Source: Zoroaster sp. YZ-2022 (lineage: Eukaryota; Echinodermata; Asteroidea; Forcipulatida; Zoroasteridae). From it: DNA of 64,000 nucleotides. The notes beneath the pieces are model-generated. The model worked only from the letters and a program-made list of their open reading frames with translations, made no database searches and was not told the DNA's origin. Position 1 is the first letter of the stretch, and the number at the start of each line of letters is the position of its first letter. The position numbers and the translations under genes are program-made. This document shows positions 53,417-64,000 of this stretch, piece by piece. The DNA lies in NCBI GenBank assembly GCA_029582265.1, contig CM055835.1, forward strand, positions 15,795,580 to 15,859,579. Reading direction: 5' to 3'.

Positions 53417-54553
53417 TCAAGTGAAGACTCTGTCTAACCTATCAATGTGCTCCTGTATAGAAGCAGAAAACACCAATATATCATCCAGATATATTAACAA
53501 CTCCGATAGTTTCATGTCTCCGCGGCACATCTCTATCACTCGTTGAAATGTCTCAGGCACATTTACCAACCCAAAAGGTATCCTCATGTATTCAAACAAA
53601 CCAAATGGAACTCGAAAAGCAGTTTTACTAATTGATTCTTGGTCCACAACCTGATAATATCCGTGTGCCAAATCCAATGAAGAGAACTTGGCCCCTCGGA
53701 GGGCCTCGAGGGACTCTTCGATTCGAGGTAAGGGAAAAGAGTCACGCACGGTCTTGGCATTGAGCCTCCTATATCAACACATTCTCAGTGAACCATCTTT
53801 CTTTCGGACCAACACTATGGGACTGGCATACGGGCTACTGCTCTTCTGAATAATTCCCTGCTCTAGAAAATTTTGAAGTAACTCCCTAACCTCCCCGAGA
53901 TGGTGTGGGGGAATTCGACGATATGGTTGATTGATTGGACGATCATCTGAAGTCAGAATTTTGTGAGGGACTTTGTCATAGGATCCCAAATCCAGTGAAT
54001 TCCGAGAGAAAACTGCATCATGCTTTTGAATCAGTCGCACAACTCGATCTTTTTCTTCCACACTCAATTCTGCACAACCATCAAAATTTAACCCACTGGG
54101 CAGCTGGTACTCAGAACCATCCCCAAACACATACAATTTCACTGCATGTGTTTCTTTACCATTACCCAATTCACAGTAAGCATTGGGGGAATCACTTGAA
54201 ATCTGTCCAATCACTTGGCATTCGTTTGACTCTGCAAGAATATTATTCACCCAGACATAGACCCCATCTGTCCTTTCTTCGAGCTCAACACTGGACGTGG
54301 GAGAAATTTTGTTGACCGTGGCCAGCCTTGTATGTGGAGATAACTTGAGAGCCTGTGTCCCTACGTTTGCAACCAACACATTCCCAATTCTCCCATTGGT
54401 AACCTCACATGAACTGTAAACCTTACAGTTAGCACCTACATTACTAGATTGGGTTAGAGTTCCCCTTGCAAACACCCTCCCACATTGCTCGGCAGGCCTT
54501 CGACTAACACAGTACACCCCTTCAACATATTGGGTGGAGTCCTCATGTAACAT
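53417..54553 (-). pseudogene. Gypsy reverse transcriptase
   Basis: Connection sequence (VFARGTLTQSS, LYVFGDGSEYQLPSGLNF) precedes VPHKILTSDDRPINQPYRRI, LLQNFLEQGIIQKSSSPYAS and VLVRKKDGSLRMC. A TGA at about 53771 replaces the Val-Asp of the usual C-VDYRRLN motif, through a 3-base loss, without changing frame. RRLNAKTVRDSFPLPRIEES, FSSLDLAHGYYQV, FRVPFGLFEYMRIPFGL and LLIYLDDILVFS follow, the last containing the catalytic Asp pair. Apart from the one stop the palm is uninterrupted. Confidence 0.88.
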
Positions 54554-54794
54554 GGTAGACCATGTACTTCCCTTGGCAATAATGTTGCCTTGTTTCTACC
54601 CATACGGACAGAAACATTCTGCTCGAGACATGTGTTTTTAGCACTAGAATTGGGTTGTCGTTGGTTGATTTCCCTGGTATAGTGCCAGCGACCATGCATT
54701 AGCATCCATGTGCCCTGGCTCTATCACAAGATCTCTCAATAAGTGTAACACATTACAACCAAGCAGCACTGGGCAATGTCCTTGCTTCATTATT

Positions 54795-55229
54795 TTAGCC
54801 TTTGAAGAATCCTTCAGCACCAGGAAATGGGCTACAACTTTTAGAGTTGTAAATACACAAAGGGACCTCAACATACCCTTCAATGGGCACTTCTAAACCA
54901 CCTGCACCAAACACGCACAAGTATGTCCCTATTGGTTTTACCCTGCCCATCTTATCCGCTAAATTCTCCCTGTAAAATGATGAGCTTATGAGAGATGTCT
55001 CTACCCCTGTATCAAGTACACACATAGTTTGAACCCCTGCCAAAATTACACTAGCCTTGGGGCTACTTTGTACCAATTTGGACAGAACTTCATCAATAGA
55101 GAAATCTCCGGTAATCTCCTCACAGGGGAATTTACTGATAGCTGGTGAGGCCTTTTTGACTTTGCCCTCCACCACTTGGCCTACAGTCGTGGAGTGTGTC
55201 CATTTAATCCCTCCGTTTGGGGTGACCAA
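54795..55229 (-). pseudogene. Gypsy protease
   Basis: VQTMCVLDTGVETSLISSSF holds the Asp-Thr-Gly active site with Val in place of the usual Ala/Ser. LADKMGRVKPIGTYLCVFGA and VPIEGYVEVPLCIY follow. The frame shifts near 54840 (HFLVLKDSSKAKIMKQGHCP and LLGCNVLHLLRDLV in the next frame, the latter the conserved LLG-x-N/D motif). Confidence 0.75.
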
Positions 55230-56188
55230 TTAACTGGGCTCTGATTAGTTCCCTCCTTTTGGTCAAGTTGCTGTGAATGTGCTGCTGTTGCTTCATGGCT
55301 AATCCTAAGATAACAATTTGCTTTGATATGCCCCGGTTTCTTACAGTAATAGCAAACAACTTGTCTGCCCTGCCTGCCAAAATTACCGGAAGTGCCAGAA
55401 GTGCTTGGGGAAGACCCCTTTTGGCCAACAACATGTTGCACAAGAGTACTAATTTGCTCTTGTTACTTCTGTAATGCTGCTTGCTGCGACTGCATGCACT
55501 GCAACAACTGTTGTTGCTGTTGCAACACCTGCTGTAGTTGACTGTTCTCTTTATTAGCAGAAAGCCCATTGACACAAATTTCATTACTCCCTTCAGCCTC
55601 TGGTACTAGATTTTCAGCTAGTACCTGGTGAACTTGTTGATTTCGCTTAGGCCGTGCCGCCCCCTCTAGATCTTGAAAAAGCTGTCTGATAAGAACCTTA
55701 TCACGCAGCCCCCTGAGGGCACTTCTCTCACTGTCGGACGGGACTTCAAGAATACGGTCATGCAGGCACATAAGTGCTCAAGAAAAATCCATAAGGAATT
55801 CTTCCTCCCTCTGCGTCCTCTCATAGAGAGCCTTTTGAAGAGACTGCAGTTTTATCTGCCCCAAATGCCTGCCTTTGCAGTTTTTTCAATTCATTGATAT
55901 AATTTTTAACTTCATCCCCTTGACACTTAATTTCTTCTCGAGCCATCCCTGATAAATGGTTAATAACCACTTTGGCTTGCTCATCCTCTGGGATGGAACA
56001 TTGCTCCATATAATTATCAACCTCATCTAACCGCTCACGTATGGTGGGCTCCCCCACTTTACGTGGCTTGCCAGAAAATTTTGCAACTTCAAGGGCCTCT
56101 GAACAATGGCCTTTGGCCTATCTTGCTTTAGAGCAGTGGTCAATCCTGCCACCAGGCGAGTCACCAGGTCAGCCTCTTCAGTGGTCAT
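55181..56188 (-). pseudogene. Gypsy Gag with zinc knuckle
   Basis: ATG at 56188 starts MTTEEADLVTRLVAGLTTAL; a frame change near 56095 leads to GEPTIRERLDEVDNYMEQCS, VVINHLSGMAREEIKCQGDE and NYINELKKLQRQAFGAD, a capsid-like helical stretch. After further stops come VLIRQLFQDLEGAARPKRNQ, a glutamine-rich tract (QQVLQQQQQLLQCMQSQQAA) and VVCYYCKKPGHIKANC, a CCHC knuckle that binds genomic RNA. Confidence 0.8.
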
Positions 56189-56755
56189 GATTGCCAATTA
56201 TACCGGTACTTAGCCTAAAACACAGTAAATGTATACCAAAGCAAGTACTATCTTTGTTTCCGTGAATCCGTAGCAACAGCCAATCTTCTTAACAGCTCCT
56301 AAATCACAATTCTCTACCTGGCTTTGGTTTTTTTAATTTTTTTAAATATATATTATTGTTATTATTTGCAATAAATTCCCATCACATATTCACATCAATC
56401 TACCTACAACTAATTGTGGATATAGTACTGACACAATTACAATACAATCTATTTGGATAATTAACACTACATATACAGCCTACCCCCTCTCCAAGACTAT
56501 CCTTGATTCAACTGTCTGCAAGCAATCTTGATAATTTGAGTACTCCAACTGGTTTTTCCAATTCTCCACAACCACAGGTACATGATGTTCATGTCACCAG
56601 TTCAGCATGTTCAGCATGTTCAACAAGGATGTACTCTCTCAATCCAGCTGCCCTCCCCAGAGAGCGCTCCGTCAACCTGCAACAATCCCCGGTAGTCTAG
56701 TGTAGTATGATCGGACAATGGCAACAGCTCAGCACCCCATCCGTGTTACCAAATT

Positions 56756-57628
56756 TGTAGTGATATAGTTTTCTTGTCTTTCGACATTGACTTGATGTCA
56801 AATAAGGGGAGCCTGTCATGAGCCAGCTTGTTGAAAGTTATAACTGTAGTGTACATTTATTCCTCCTTTAATCAGCCACAAAAAACCTAGTACAAATAAA
56901 GCGTACAAACAAATAACATTCCCTATTTGTTCATGTGAGTGATGCATAATCATAAAAATACATGAGTATGTACGCATACCCCCACTTTGCAGCCGTGAGT
57001 CACATGTATACATTATACATCCACATAATGTATGCATATGCATACATGCATGATATACGACAACCATGCTGTTCCAACATAAAAGTTTTTAAACATTAAC
57101 TACCAAAATATGGCCCAACTTTTAAGTGACTCACCAACCAAGTCGATCCTCGACTTTCTTTTAACGCATAATTATGCTGCCCATAGCAGTGTCCAGCCCC
57201 TTCTCACCCATATAAAGGTGAATTTCACTCCATTTAGCAACGTTGACACTGTTCAGCACAACTTGGCAAAAAAAAGTCGAGAGCGTTCGAGAAAGTTCTG
57301 GCTACATATTAGTACGCGCCAGAGTTATAAACATGTTTTCTTCCCTAATTGGCTCACAAAATATCAGTAATAAACTAAAACACATTGACAATGAATACTC
57401 AATTGAATGCAATAAGTAGTTTTCTTAATGGAAGAGACTGCCCAGTTAAATAAATGTTATGAAAAGAACTATTTTATGCTCCTGGCACAACCCCAAAAAT
57501 GTATACGTGCGCGACCATTAAAATTTAAGTGCGCCATCTGCCGATCACACTCAAAACGATAATTATTGCTATTACAAAACAAACTCACACGTACTTGTGC
57601 GTAAGGTCTTAAAAACCTTTTCACCACA
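56756..57628 (-). repeat. 5' LTR of the third gypsy element
   Basis: 873 bp, TGTAGTGATA...TTTCACCACA on the plus strand. It matches the solo LTR at 10420-11187 but carries about 110 extra bases near 57448-57590. The inner flank on the minus strand is TGGTAACACGGATGGGGTGC, a candidate primer site starting TGG; I cannot name the tRNA. Confidence 0.88.
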
Positions 57629-58195
57629 GTCCTCATGCAAAAGGTTAGATCCCAACAATTTAGATTTTTGACTAACTAAATCCCCCCCCCCCCCCCTAAG
57701 TAACAAAACATAAATACATAACAAGCATACAATTCAGACGGGGAAACATACAAAAACAACCACCAAATACATCTATACTAATACCAATTTCCAGTTGAGC
57801 TTTAAAGGTGTGGGAGGAGGGTATATTTCCCCCATGGATAGTTCCTGATAGACGCCATCTGTACAGGCAACTTGGATTGAGCTGCACGAAGCGTTCTAAT
57901 TTTTATATGGAGTAAAAGTGCTTCACTAATCAACAATTGATGCACGGAATGTACCGCGACTCCAGCATGTTGTAAACAAAAGATTTCGCATGGTGTGACG
58001 TACGTCAAGTAAAAAACATCTGTATTCACCAATCAATGAGTTCAGGATTCTTAAAACACTGGAAAATAGTATGGATGAATAATGTATTTATTTAATATAA
58101 AACATAAAGTACAATAATTGCTATACACACTATATTATGCCAATAACGTTAATCTTATTTAGTCATGAGATTTGTTCTCTATATTTTATTTGTAT
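57629..58195. other. Intergenic, C-run
   Basis: A run of 14 C at 57683-57696. No gene. Confidence 0.4.
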
Positions 58196-58248
58196 TAGTG
58201 TAAGCGCCTTGATGAGCGTCAATTTGACGGAGATGGCGCTATATAAGA

Positions 58249-58282
<34 letters not shown>
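58196..58282 (+). repeat. 3' tail of a LINE or SINE with (ATT)n
   Basis: GCGCCTTGATGAGCGTCAAT and GACGGAGATGGCGCTATATA lead into a TATTATTATT run at about 58250-58281. This is the usual 3' end of CR1/L2-mobilised repeats. Nothing upstream identifies the parent element. Confidence 0.6.
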
Positions 58283-58284
<2 letters not shown>

Positions 58285-59575
58285 AGTTTCATTGTGCAGT
58301 AAATAATTATTACTTTATAGAAAGCACATGTTATATACCAATAGTACTACAAAACTATGAGCAGTTTTACTGTAAAGGGAATGTACAACACTGGTATTTG
58401 ATAACGTACATTCATTTCAACACTTAGTTTTCAAATTATAAAACTAACCTGTGAATGTTTAATCACAATAAGTGAAAACAGTGAAACACTGTTACAAGTT
58501 TGTTTTTTTGACAAAAAGTTATGTTTGACTGCATTTTGTTTTGTAAATTTAATTTAATTCTTTTTGTCTGTAATATAAAAGCAATTGATACAAAAACATG
58601 TAGGTACTTGTTGATAGGTTTGTTGATAGATAACAGCTTGATAATCTGGTAATTACCAATGTTGTACCTTCCCTTGTAAAATGATTTCAAGCAACACAGA
58701 ATTAATTTTCAATTCAAATCCAAACACAGAACAAAAGGAATTGTATTTTACATGCATACAGAATAAGACATTGATATCACATTTTCAGCACAATGCATTA
58801 GTGGAGAACATTTTGAAAACATATCTGCAAATGTTTTTTTTTATGATGTTTACAAAAAGGTATTATAAAAATAATTATTAGGATGTTCAAAATTACATGT
58901 AAAACATAACAATTTATATATTTGTCCTAAAAGAAAAAACAGTTTGGACAATATTGTTGCAATAGCAAACTGGTTGTCATGGAAAAATTTTCACAATTAT
59001 AATAAGTAGACCTCAGGTCATATTTCCATAATAAAATTTCACATTAAATTTGTTAAAAATTGTTTTTAAAAAATATGTTATTAAGAAGAGGAAAGGTAAT
59101 TGTGACAAAACTCAGTTTTGCTGTCACCACATTATTGAATTAAGTATTTCATTAAGTTAAAATTCAAGTAATATTGTTATCATATTATTATTGTTTTTTA
59201 CTAGTCAAATGTTTCAACATGCAAATATATGTATTACAAAAATTAGAGCAGAAAACATTAAACAATGCCTACCAGAACATGATATTATGAAACTTTACTG
59301 GACAATACACCAGTATTTGGTAACTTCATATAAGCCTAATTTCAAAATATAGGCCAATATGGTTTTTATCAGAACTATGGTCGGATTAGTGCAAACTGAA
59401 CCGATTCCTAATTTACACATTAGTCAAGTGGTAGCCAAAATGGCAGAGTGAGGATAATCTTCAAGGGATCGTACAACAATGGTCCTGTTGTAGGATTTGA
59501 GGTTTTGCATGGTGGACATAGATGTTATTGAGTTCTTTCCGGTACACCATGTAATGATCTCTTTTTGGAAAAAAG
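58283..59575. other. Intergenic, downstream of the complement-like gene
   Basis: Very AT-rich. Short frames have no motif. No clear AATAAA for the minus-strand gene was found close to its stop; AATATAAAG at about 59862-59870 on the minus strand is one possible variant signal. Confidence 0.35.
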
Positions 59576-59650
59576 TGATGGCTCTGAGAAGAGCCGGTTG
59601 GTTTGTTCTCAACGTTTTGAATAGTCTGCTGTAGTCATCGTCAGGAGACT
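59576..59650 (-). ncRNA. Second Penelope-type terminal module
   Basis: The minus strand reads TCTCCTGACGATGACTACAG, ..., CAAAACGTTGAGAACAAACC, then GGCTCTTCTCAGAGCC. It aligns throughout with 44246-44316: same CTGAnGA, same AAACGTYG and the same 6-bp stem with 4-base loop. CAAAA replaces GAAA, so hammerhead activity is unlikely. It is the remnant end of a Penelope-like copy about 270 bases downstream of the complement-like stop codon. Confidence 0.45.
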
Positions 59651-59923
59651 GTTAAATGGCCCTGTTAATTGGCAAAATTGCTAAGATATACATTACACAA
59701 CCAATTGCTTGTTTGTTGGTCACAAGAAAATAGTGAAAATGCATTCATATTTTGTGTATTCATTCTAACATGGGTTTTTATCTTCAAACTGACATGCACT
59801 TCAGACAGAAATATTTGTAGGGAAGATTAATACCATCCTCAGATTGACACTAAGTAAGCTTTATATTACAATTTGATGGGGGGGGGATAAAAACAAGGAG
59901 AAAAACCATTATTGTACAATCAT

Positions 59924-60068
59924 TTAAATTGGGCATCCACTTCCTGAAACCAAATCTGTCTTCAGTTTATTGAGTTTACTTTCAATCTTCTTCCATTTCT
60001 TACTGTTCAGCTTACTGCCAGTGGGCCACTCATAGAATGACGTTCTCTCGTCAATGATGTACTTGAAG
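59924..60068 (-). CDS. Complement C3/C4/C5-like protein, last coding exon
   Basis: The exon follows a strong acceptor (C-rich tract, then TTTTTCCTCACAG). It completes a split codon and reads FKYIIDERTSFYEWP, KWKKIESKLNKLKTDLVSGS, then GCPI and TAA at 59924. The Tyr-Ile-Ile...Trp-Pro strand and a C-terminal Gly-Cys-Pro just before the stop match the end of the C345C domain in C3-type proteins. Only one Cys is present, whereas vertebrate C3 has more in this stretch; one disulfide may be absent. C3-type proteins carry a thioester and label targets after cleavage; the C345C domain contacts convertase partners. Intron before it: 60069-61249. Confidence 0.85.
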
Positions 60069-61249
60069 CTGTGAGGAAAAAGTGGGGGGGAAAAAATCAC
60101 ACCATACATTCAGTGGCATTCACGTACTAAATATTTCAAATGGCAAGAGGTATTAGATGAGAGGCGGATCTACGGTGTAAAAAAGGGGGTGGAACCAGTG
60201 GCGTAACCATGGGGATAATGACCCATGGCCGAATATTTTTTATTGGAACATTGATTATTTCTTTTAACCCTTTCATTACCGATTTGTTTCAACAGGATGT
60301 GCCACTGGTTACCGAATTCCCTGCCCAGTCATACATAAATTCACACATTATTGCACAACAGTATGCATCCATTTACAGCCACATTTGTCTAAATCAATTT
60401 TTCACCTTGAAGAATTTGTTAGGGAAATAAATATTGAATGAAATGTTGTTTCTCATGAAATTCCCTTTCCTATGATACCAAAATCAATAGGATTGCATAT
60501 AAAATGATAGGGTTATCGATGTTACTTCCCCCTGACCTTGATTCTCAAACACAAAGAGCATTTTGTACACAAGCATATGGCATTCCATATTGTGATTTGA
60601 CAAAAGATAATATCGTTATTAAACGACAAAGCCCCCTGAAACCTCCTGGATGTTTAATTTTGGAGGATTTTCAGACTCTCCACATCCCCACAAACAAGAA
60701 ACTAGAGATTTGGACACAATACAGGCTACTTCTTTCTTTCCTTTGTGGCTACTTCTTTAAAGAAAAATGTTTAGGCAAAGGGAGATTTGTAAAAATCCTG
60801 AAATCGGGAAATTCCTGAGGAATCACAGGCCTGATTGTATAATGTTTAAGCATTTGTTTTACCTTCCTCAAATAAATTAGCAAAGTATCGATGAAAATTA
60901 ATATTGCCAGAGAATGCCATTCAAATATAAATTAAAAACACTGGCGGTACATCTTCAACATTTTTTCAAATATTAATACGGAAATTTTTTTTTTCTAAAA
61001 AGATAATTATATATTTTTAAATTTTTTTGTTTGCTGAACTGAATTTTTAATAAAATAAATGTACTATTTTTAGTTAATATTTTGTAAAGTTTTTTGGTCA
61101 TTGTTTTTTGGGGGAACCTTTTCTTTTCCTGGCATATACCACTAGCTATTTTGTATTGTTTGGTAATGTATTGTACATTTTTAAATGCAAAACAAAATAA
61201 TTAATATTAATAATGGAAACAATAATAATATATTATTTCTGTGACTAAC

Positions 61250-61388
61250 CTTGGTTGCCCCATGGCGTTTGTGGTCGGTAGCCCACCACTGCCGATTACC
61301 AGGAAATTTTTCTTCCTAATTTCTGGAATTCCACAACTCTTGCTCTTCCAGAAGGTTCGGTTTTCGCCTTTTGTCACAAGATCAAGAC
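61250..61388 (-). CDS. Complement C3/C4/C5-like protein, C345C exon 4 of 5 seen
   Basis: Acceptor TTTTGTTGTCACAG; donor CAAG|GTTAGT. The 139-nt exon reads LDLVTKGENRTFWKSKSC, GIPEIRKKNFLVIGSGGLPT and NAMGQP. G-x-x-R-T-F followed by a Cys, then a K-K-x-(Y/F)-L-(I/V)-x-G strand, is the netrin-like fold pattern of C345C. It joins the next exon in phase 2, giving a Ser before FKYII. Confidence 0.87.
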
Positions 61389-61939
61389 CTGTGACAACAA
61401 AATTTTGAAGAGAGAAAGTAGTATCAGTTTTCATTTTGGTGAACAAAACCTTGATTTTTTTAAATTAAATTTTTAGATTAAACTTTTACACAACCCTGAA
61501 GTCAATACAAAAATCGCAATATAATGATTATCTTCACTATATATTTATAGTTTCCGAGTGACCCACAGTGCATTTTGGGAATTCCTTAAACAAGTATTCA
61601 ACGGAAGGAACAGCATTTCGTAATTACTAGATTATCACATTTACATGTTACTATCTAATCAATCATTCTGTGAAAATTGTTTGTCTGAAGTTGCTTGCAT
61701 CTCAGAAAAAAACCCAGGAATTGTGATGTTGAATTTTTGAAAAGTAGAGCTCAAAAATCGGCAGAAAGGAATTTTCAAACAATTGTTATACATTATGCAC
61801 AGCAAGCGAAACTAACTTGTCAAGCGGACACAACCACACCCCACCCCCATCCTTCAGACCTGCAAGCCATGGGTGGGGCTCGTTCTTCCATCCCCTTCCC
61901 AGCCTAAAGTTTACTACTTCAACCTAGCTTGAGACTCAC

Positions 61940-62023
61940 CATGCTTGAGTGGAGCCAGAATTGTCATAGTTAAGTACTGGAAGTTACCTCTATGTTTGAT
62001 TGAAACCACTTCCACTTCATAGG
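61940..62023 (-). CDS. Complement C3/C4/C5-like protein, C345C exon 3 of 5 seen
   Basis: Acceptor GATACAATTTCAG; donor CATG|GTGAGT. The 84-nt phase-1 exon reads YEVEVVSIKHRGNFQYLTM and TILAPLKH, the first central beta strands of the netrin-like fold (alternating V-x-V-x-x-I). It is below the length easily found by frame scanning. Intron 61389-61939 follows. Confidence 0.82.
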
Positions 62024-62725
62024 CTGAAATTGTATCAAGATAGGAACATTAATACTTCCTGTAGACTACTAAGGTCACAATAATTAGGTCATGACAAACC
62101 TCCCTTTCATTTGTTCACTTCAATTTCTATTTTATGGATTTCGACCCCCTACAAGGATAAAAACGGCCAGTTGAGAGGCTACAGAAAAAACATAAACGAA
62201 AGGACGATTAGAACACAGAGATACTACGACATACAGTATATATACACACAAAATGAAAGAGGAGATGACACCTAAATCACATTGAGAAATAGGCAATAAG
62301 GTGTAATTATAAGGAGGTATATGGCCGTGTCTGAATTAAACATTTTTGGCTATGTCTATGGCTATTGGCTACAGTGGTAATGCTGAAGTATAGGAAGATA
62401 CAGAACTGAAATGTTTTTTCTTTCAAAAAAGGGCATAAGGAGGAAAAGGACTAGAACAAATTATAATAAATCACCATATTTTTGAAATATTTTACAAACT
62501 ACAACATCTTTATTCTATGTAAGTGTGAAGGGCTGTGTGAAATATTGTTAATATCCTAAGAAATTGATAATTGTATTAAGTCCATGATTTTGCTACATGC
62601 AACGTTCAGTACATGTTACCTACAAAAAGTGTGCCAAATGGTTAAGAACCTAGTCCAATGGATTTTGGCCATTCATGACATTGTATTCCACAGATAGATG
62701 CGCAAGGTCTTAAAAAACTTTGCTA

Positions 62726-63032
62726 TGCCCAGGCGGCTCTAGTCCGTTTCCTGTTTGGCTCTGGAACAAGCAAGGGCATTGAGCGCATCTCCTATGATGC
62801 TCTCAAGTACGGTAGCCAAACTCGTTACCACACTCATGCATGCACACATTCCGAGTATAATGCCATGGACTGGGTAATAGTAGTCTGGCACACTTTGTGT
62901 AGGTACTAGTCTTTTGTGTTACCACAGAGTGTGGTAATGAGTTTGCTTGAACGCATCACAGGAGATGCTTTCAATGCCCCTTGCTTGTTCCAGAGCTCAA
63001 TAGGACTTTAGGTGCGCCTGGGCAGAGTCACA
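62726..63032. repeat. Large inverted repeat in an intron, with flanking direct repeats
   Basis: Bases 62726-62836 pair with 62926-63032: GCCCAGGCG/CGCCTGGGC, GGAACAAGCAAGGGCATT and its inverse, GCATCTCCT(A/G)TGATGC and CTCGTTACCACACTC. In addition GCCATGGACTGGGTAATAGT followed by a CTGGCACACTTTGTGTA stretch occurs at about 62864-62903 and 63061-63100. It lies in the third C345C intron; no coding frame. Confidence 0.8.
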
Positions 63033-63142
63033 GAGTCACATAACGCACTCAGAGTGCAATGCCATGGACTGGGTAATAGTAGGCTGGCACACTTTGTGTA
63101 CAGATAATAGACTATTGATGTCAAGTAGTGTTTATTACTCAC

Positions 63143-63232
63143 CGAAATGGGCTGCAGAGGCACAAGCCTTTAGCTTCAGCTTTCCAACATCAAAGTGTGA
63201 TAGTTTAGTATAGGGATTCGGTGCACATTTAC
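63143..63232 (-). CDS. Complement C3/C4/C5-like protein, C345C exon 2 of 5 seen
   Basis: Acceptor CTATCTTAACAG; donor TTTCG|GTGAGT. The 90-nt phase-1 exon reads KCAPNPYTKLSHFDVGKLK and LKACASAAHF. K-x-x-A-C preceding the start of the beta strands is the equivalent of the Lys-Ala-Cys segment of the C345C domain. The intron after it (62024-63142) contains a large inverted repeat. Confidence 0.84.
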
Positions 63233-63523
63233 CTGTTAAGATAGATAGTGATCTATCACATCAAAGGGAACATACAACATCAGTATTTCACCAGTGTTCT
63301 TATTCTTACAGTGTTCTTCTGTTCTTCACTTGTGCCATTGAAAGCACTACTGCACAAAACAACATACCTGTTTAGCTGTATTAGCTATAAAGGGATCACC
63401 ACATCAAGTACCAAATGAGATCAGTCTTGTTGTAATGGGAAAAACATTTCCCACTTGATTTTATACCTGGTTTTTGTTTTCCACATGGCCCCCCAAAAAA
63501 ATTCAACAAAATTAGGATCTTAC

Positions 63524-63613
63524 CTGCGGCACATACACATGTTTCTCCCTCACACAGTGTGTTCAGCTGACTAGAGCCAAGCTGTGGATGGATAAACTTG
63601 ACACACTCAACAT
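63524..63613 (-). CDS. Complement C3/C4/C5-like protein, C345C exon 1 of 5 seen
   Basis: Acceptor TTTTTGTAACAG; donor CGCAG|GTAAGA. The 90-nt exon reads VECVKFIHPQLGSSQLNTLC, EGETCVCAA. The pattern C-x2-F-x-HP-x7-LN-x-LC-x4-C-x-CA is the start of the C345C region specific to complement C3, C4 and C5 rather than to netrins or other NTR proteins. The first codon is split with an exon beyond the sequence I can place; the thioester and earlier domains must lie right of 64000. All five exons are in frame with matching phases, so the gene looks functional. Which of C3, C4 or C5 it equals cannot be told from this domain in an invertebrate. Confidence 0.87.
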
Positions 63614-63884
63614 CTGTTACAAAAAGAGAAATGGACAGTACAACATTAGTCATGATTTGGAAATACTGTTCATTTTCTTCCCTCTAGTTTTCAAGAAATA
63701 AAACCAACCTGTGAAAGTTTCATCCTAATAGTTGCTAGGAATACTGGAGTGTTTTATTGCCCAGAATTTGTGTAGATACAAGTTATGGAGCACAACTCCA
63801 AATTTAAAACGCTACAACTTTTGACATGCATATGCATAAATAAATACAAATCTTAACTATGATATAAAGTATAAAATATAAAGT

Positions 63885-63990
63885 ATCTGGTCCTAGGTTG
63901 GCTTCAAATTTCCCATACACAAAATATGGTGGCTAAGAGAGGCCTCACATATCAGGTAAATGTTCATAGCCCTACGTGAAAATGTCGTTT
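63885..63990. repeat. Dispersed repeat, copy at right edge
   Basis: GGTTGGCTTCAAATTTCCCA, AAATATGGTGGCTAAGAG and AAATGTTCATAGCCC match 11694-11842 with a few changes. It ends at or beyond the window edge. Confidence 0.6.
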
Positions 63991-64000
63991 AAATTCCAAT

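Larger units (their letters stand above)
52200..57628 (-). mobile_element. Third gypsy element, 3' truncated
   Basis: On the minus strand: LTR 57628-56756, a leader, gag from 56188, CCHC, protease, RT, RNase H and part of integrase, ending near 52200 without a second LTR. The solo LTR at 10.4 kb proves the LTR limits. Multiple stops and deletions show it is dead. Confidence 0.88.

Noticed and set aside
59576..59600. A histone gene 3' end
   Set aside because: The stem-loop resembles histone mRNA ends but no histone coding sequence is nearby and the surrounding bases match the Penelope terminal module.
60504..60818. 104-codon plus-strand frame in the last complement-gene intron
   Set aside because: It is antisense to the gene, has no recognised domain, and lies in intronic AT-rich sequence.

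Overview
The window looks like A+T-rich nuclear DNA of an animal, probably a marine invertebrate. Spliced exons with GT/AG borders, metazoan transposon families (Ty3/gypsy, CR1/L2-type LINE, Penelope-like, Tc1/mariner, hAT, piggyBac and a Transib-like family) and the 3' end of a complement C3/C4/C5-type gene all point that way. I see no bacterial features, tRNA, rRNA or CRISPR array. I cannot fix the species. Layout, left to right. Positions 1-6.3 kb hold dispersed repeats, an LTR end with a primer site, the 5' end of a piggyBac element, a hAT-type MITE, and a damaged copy of a Transib-like element carrying a foldback insertion packed with 20-bp palindromes. Positions 6.3-11.2 kb hold foldback elements, a GACGTC-rich terminal-inverted-repeat element with another element nested in it, and a solo LTR. 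Positions 13-16.6 kb hold a Tc1-type MITE and two Tc1 transposase fragments in scrambled order. Positions 16.8-22.7 kb are a full-length minus-strand Ty3/gypsy element with both LTRs, a GTCT target duplication, primer site and polypurine tract; its pol carries a PHD finger between RNase H and integrase. Positions 26.4-28.1 kb are a complete non-autonomous element whose ends resemble a 12-spacer V(D)J recombination signal. Positions 29-30.1 kb are a LINE 3' fragment. Positions 31.3-34.8 kb are a decayed hAT element with a nearly intact Tc1 transposon inserted in it. Positions 35-36.5 kb contain unrecognised exon-like segments on the minus strand. Positions 36.5-43 kb hold two related LINE copies in opposite orientation, with a THAP-like exon remnant between them. 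Positions 44.2-46.4 kb are a Penelope-like element with GIY-YIG endonuclease. Positions 46.5-50.6 kb are an internally deleted gypsy element with C2H2 fingers. Positions 52.2-57.6 kb are a third, truncated gypsy element. Positions 59.9-63.6 kb are the one confident host gene: five minus-strand exons encoding the C345C (netrin-like) domain and stop codon of a complement C3/C4/C5-like protein, whose upstream part lies beyond the right edge. How the parts relate: nearly every open frame outside the complement gene is a broken transposon gene. The most informative signals are relational: two copies of one element that serve as empty-site controls for each other's insertions, nested insertions, MITEs sharing ends with a local Tc1 element, and a terminal sequence module shared by the Penelope-like element and a remnant just downstream of the complement gene. 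All assignments come from reading motifs by eye; no database search was run.
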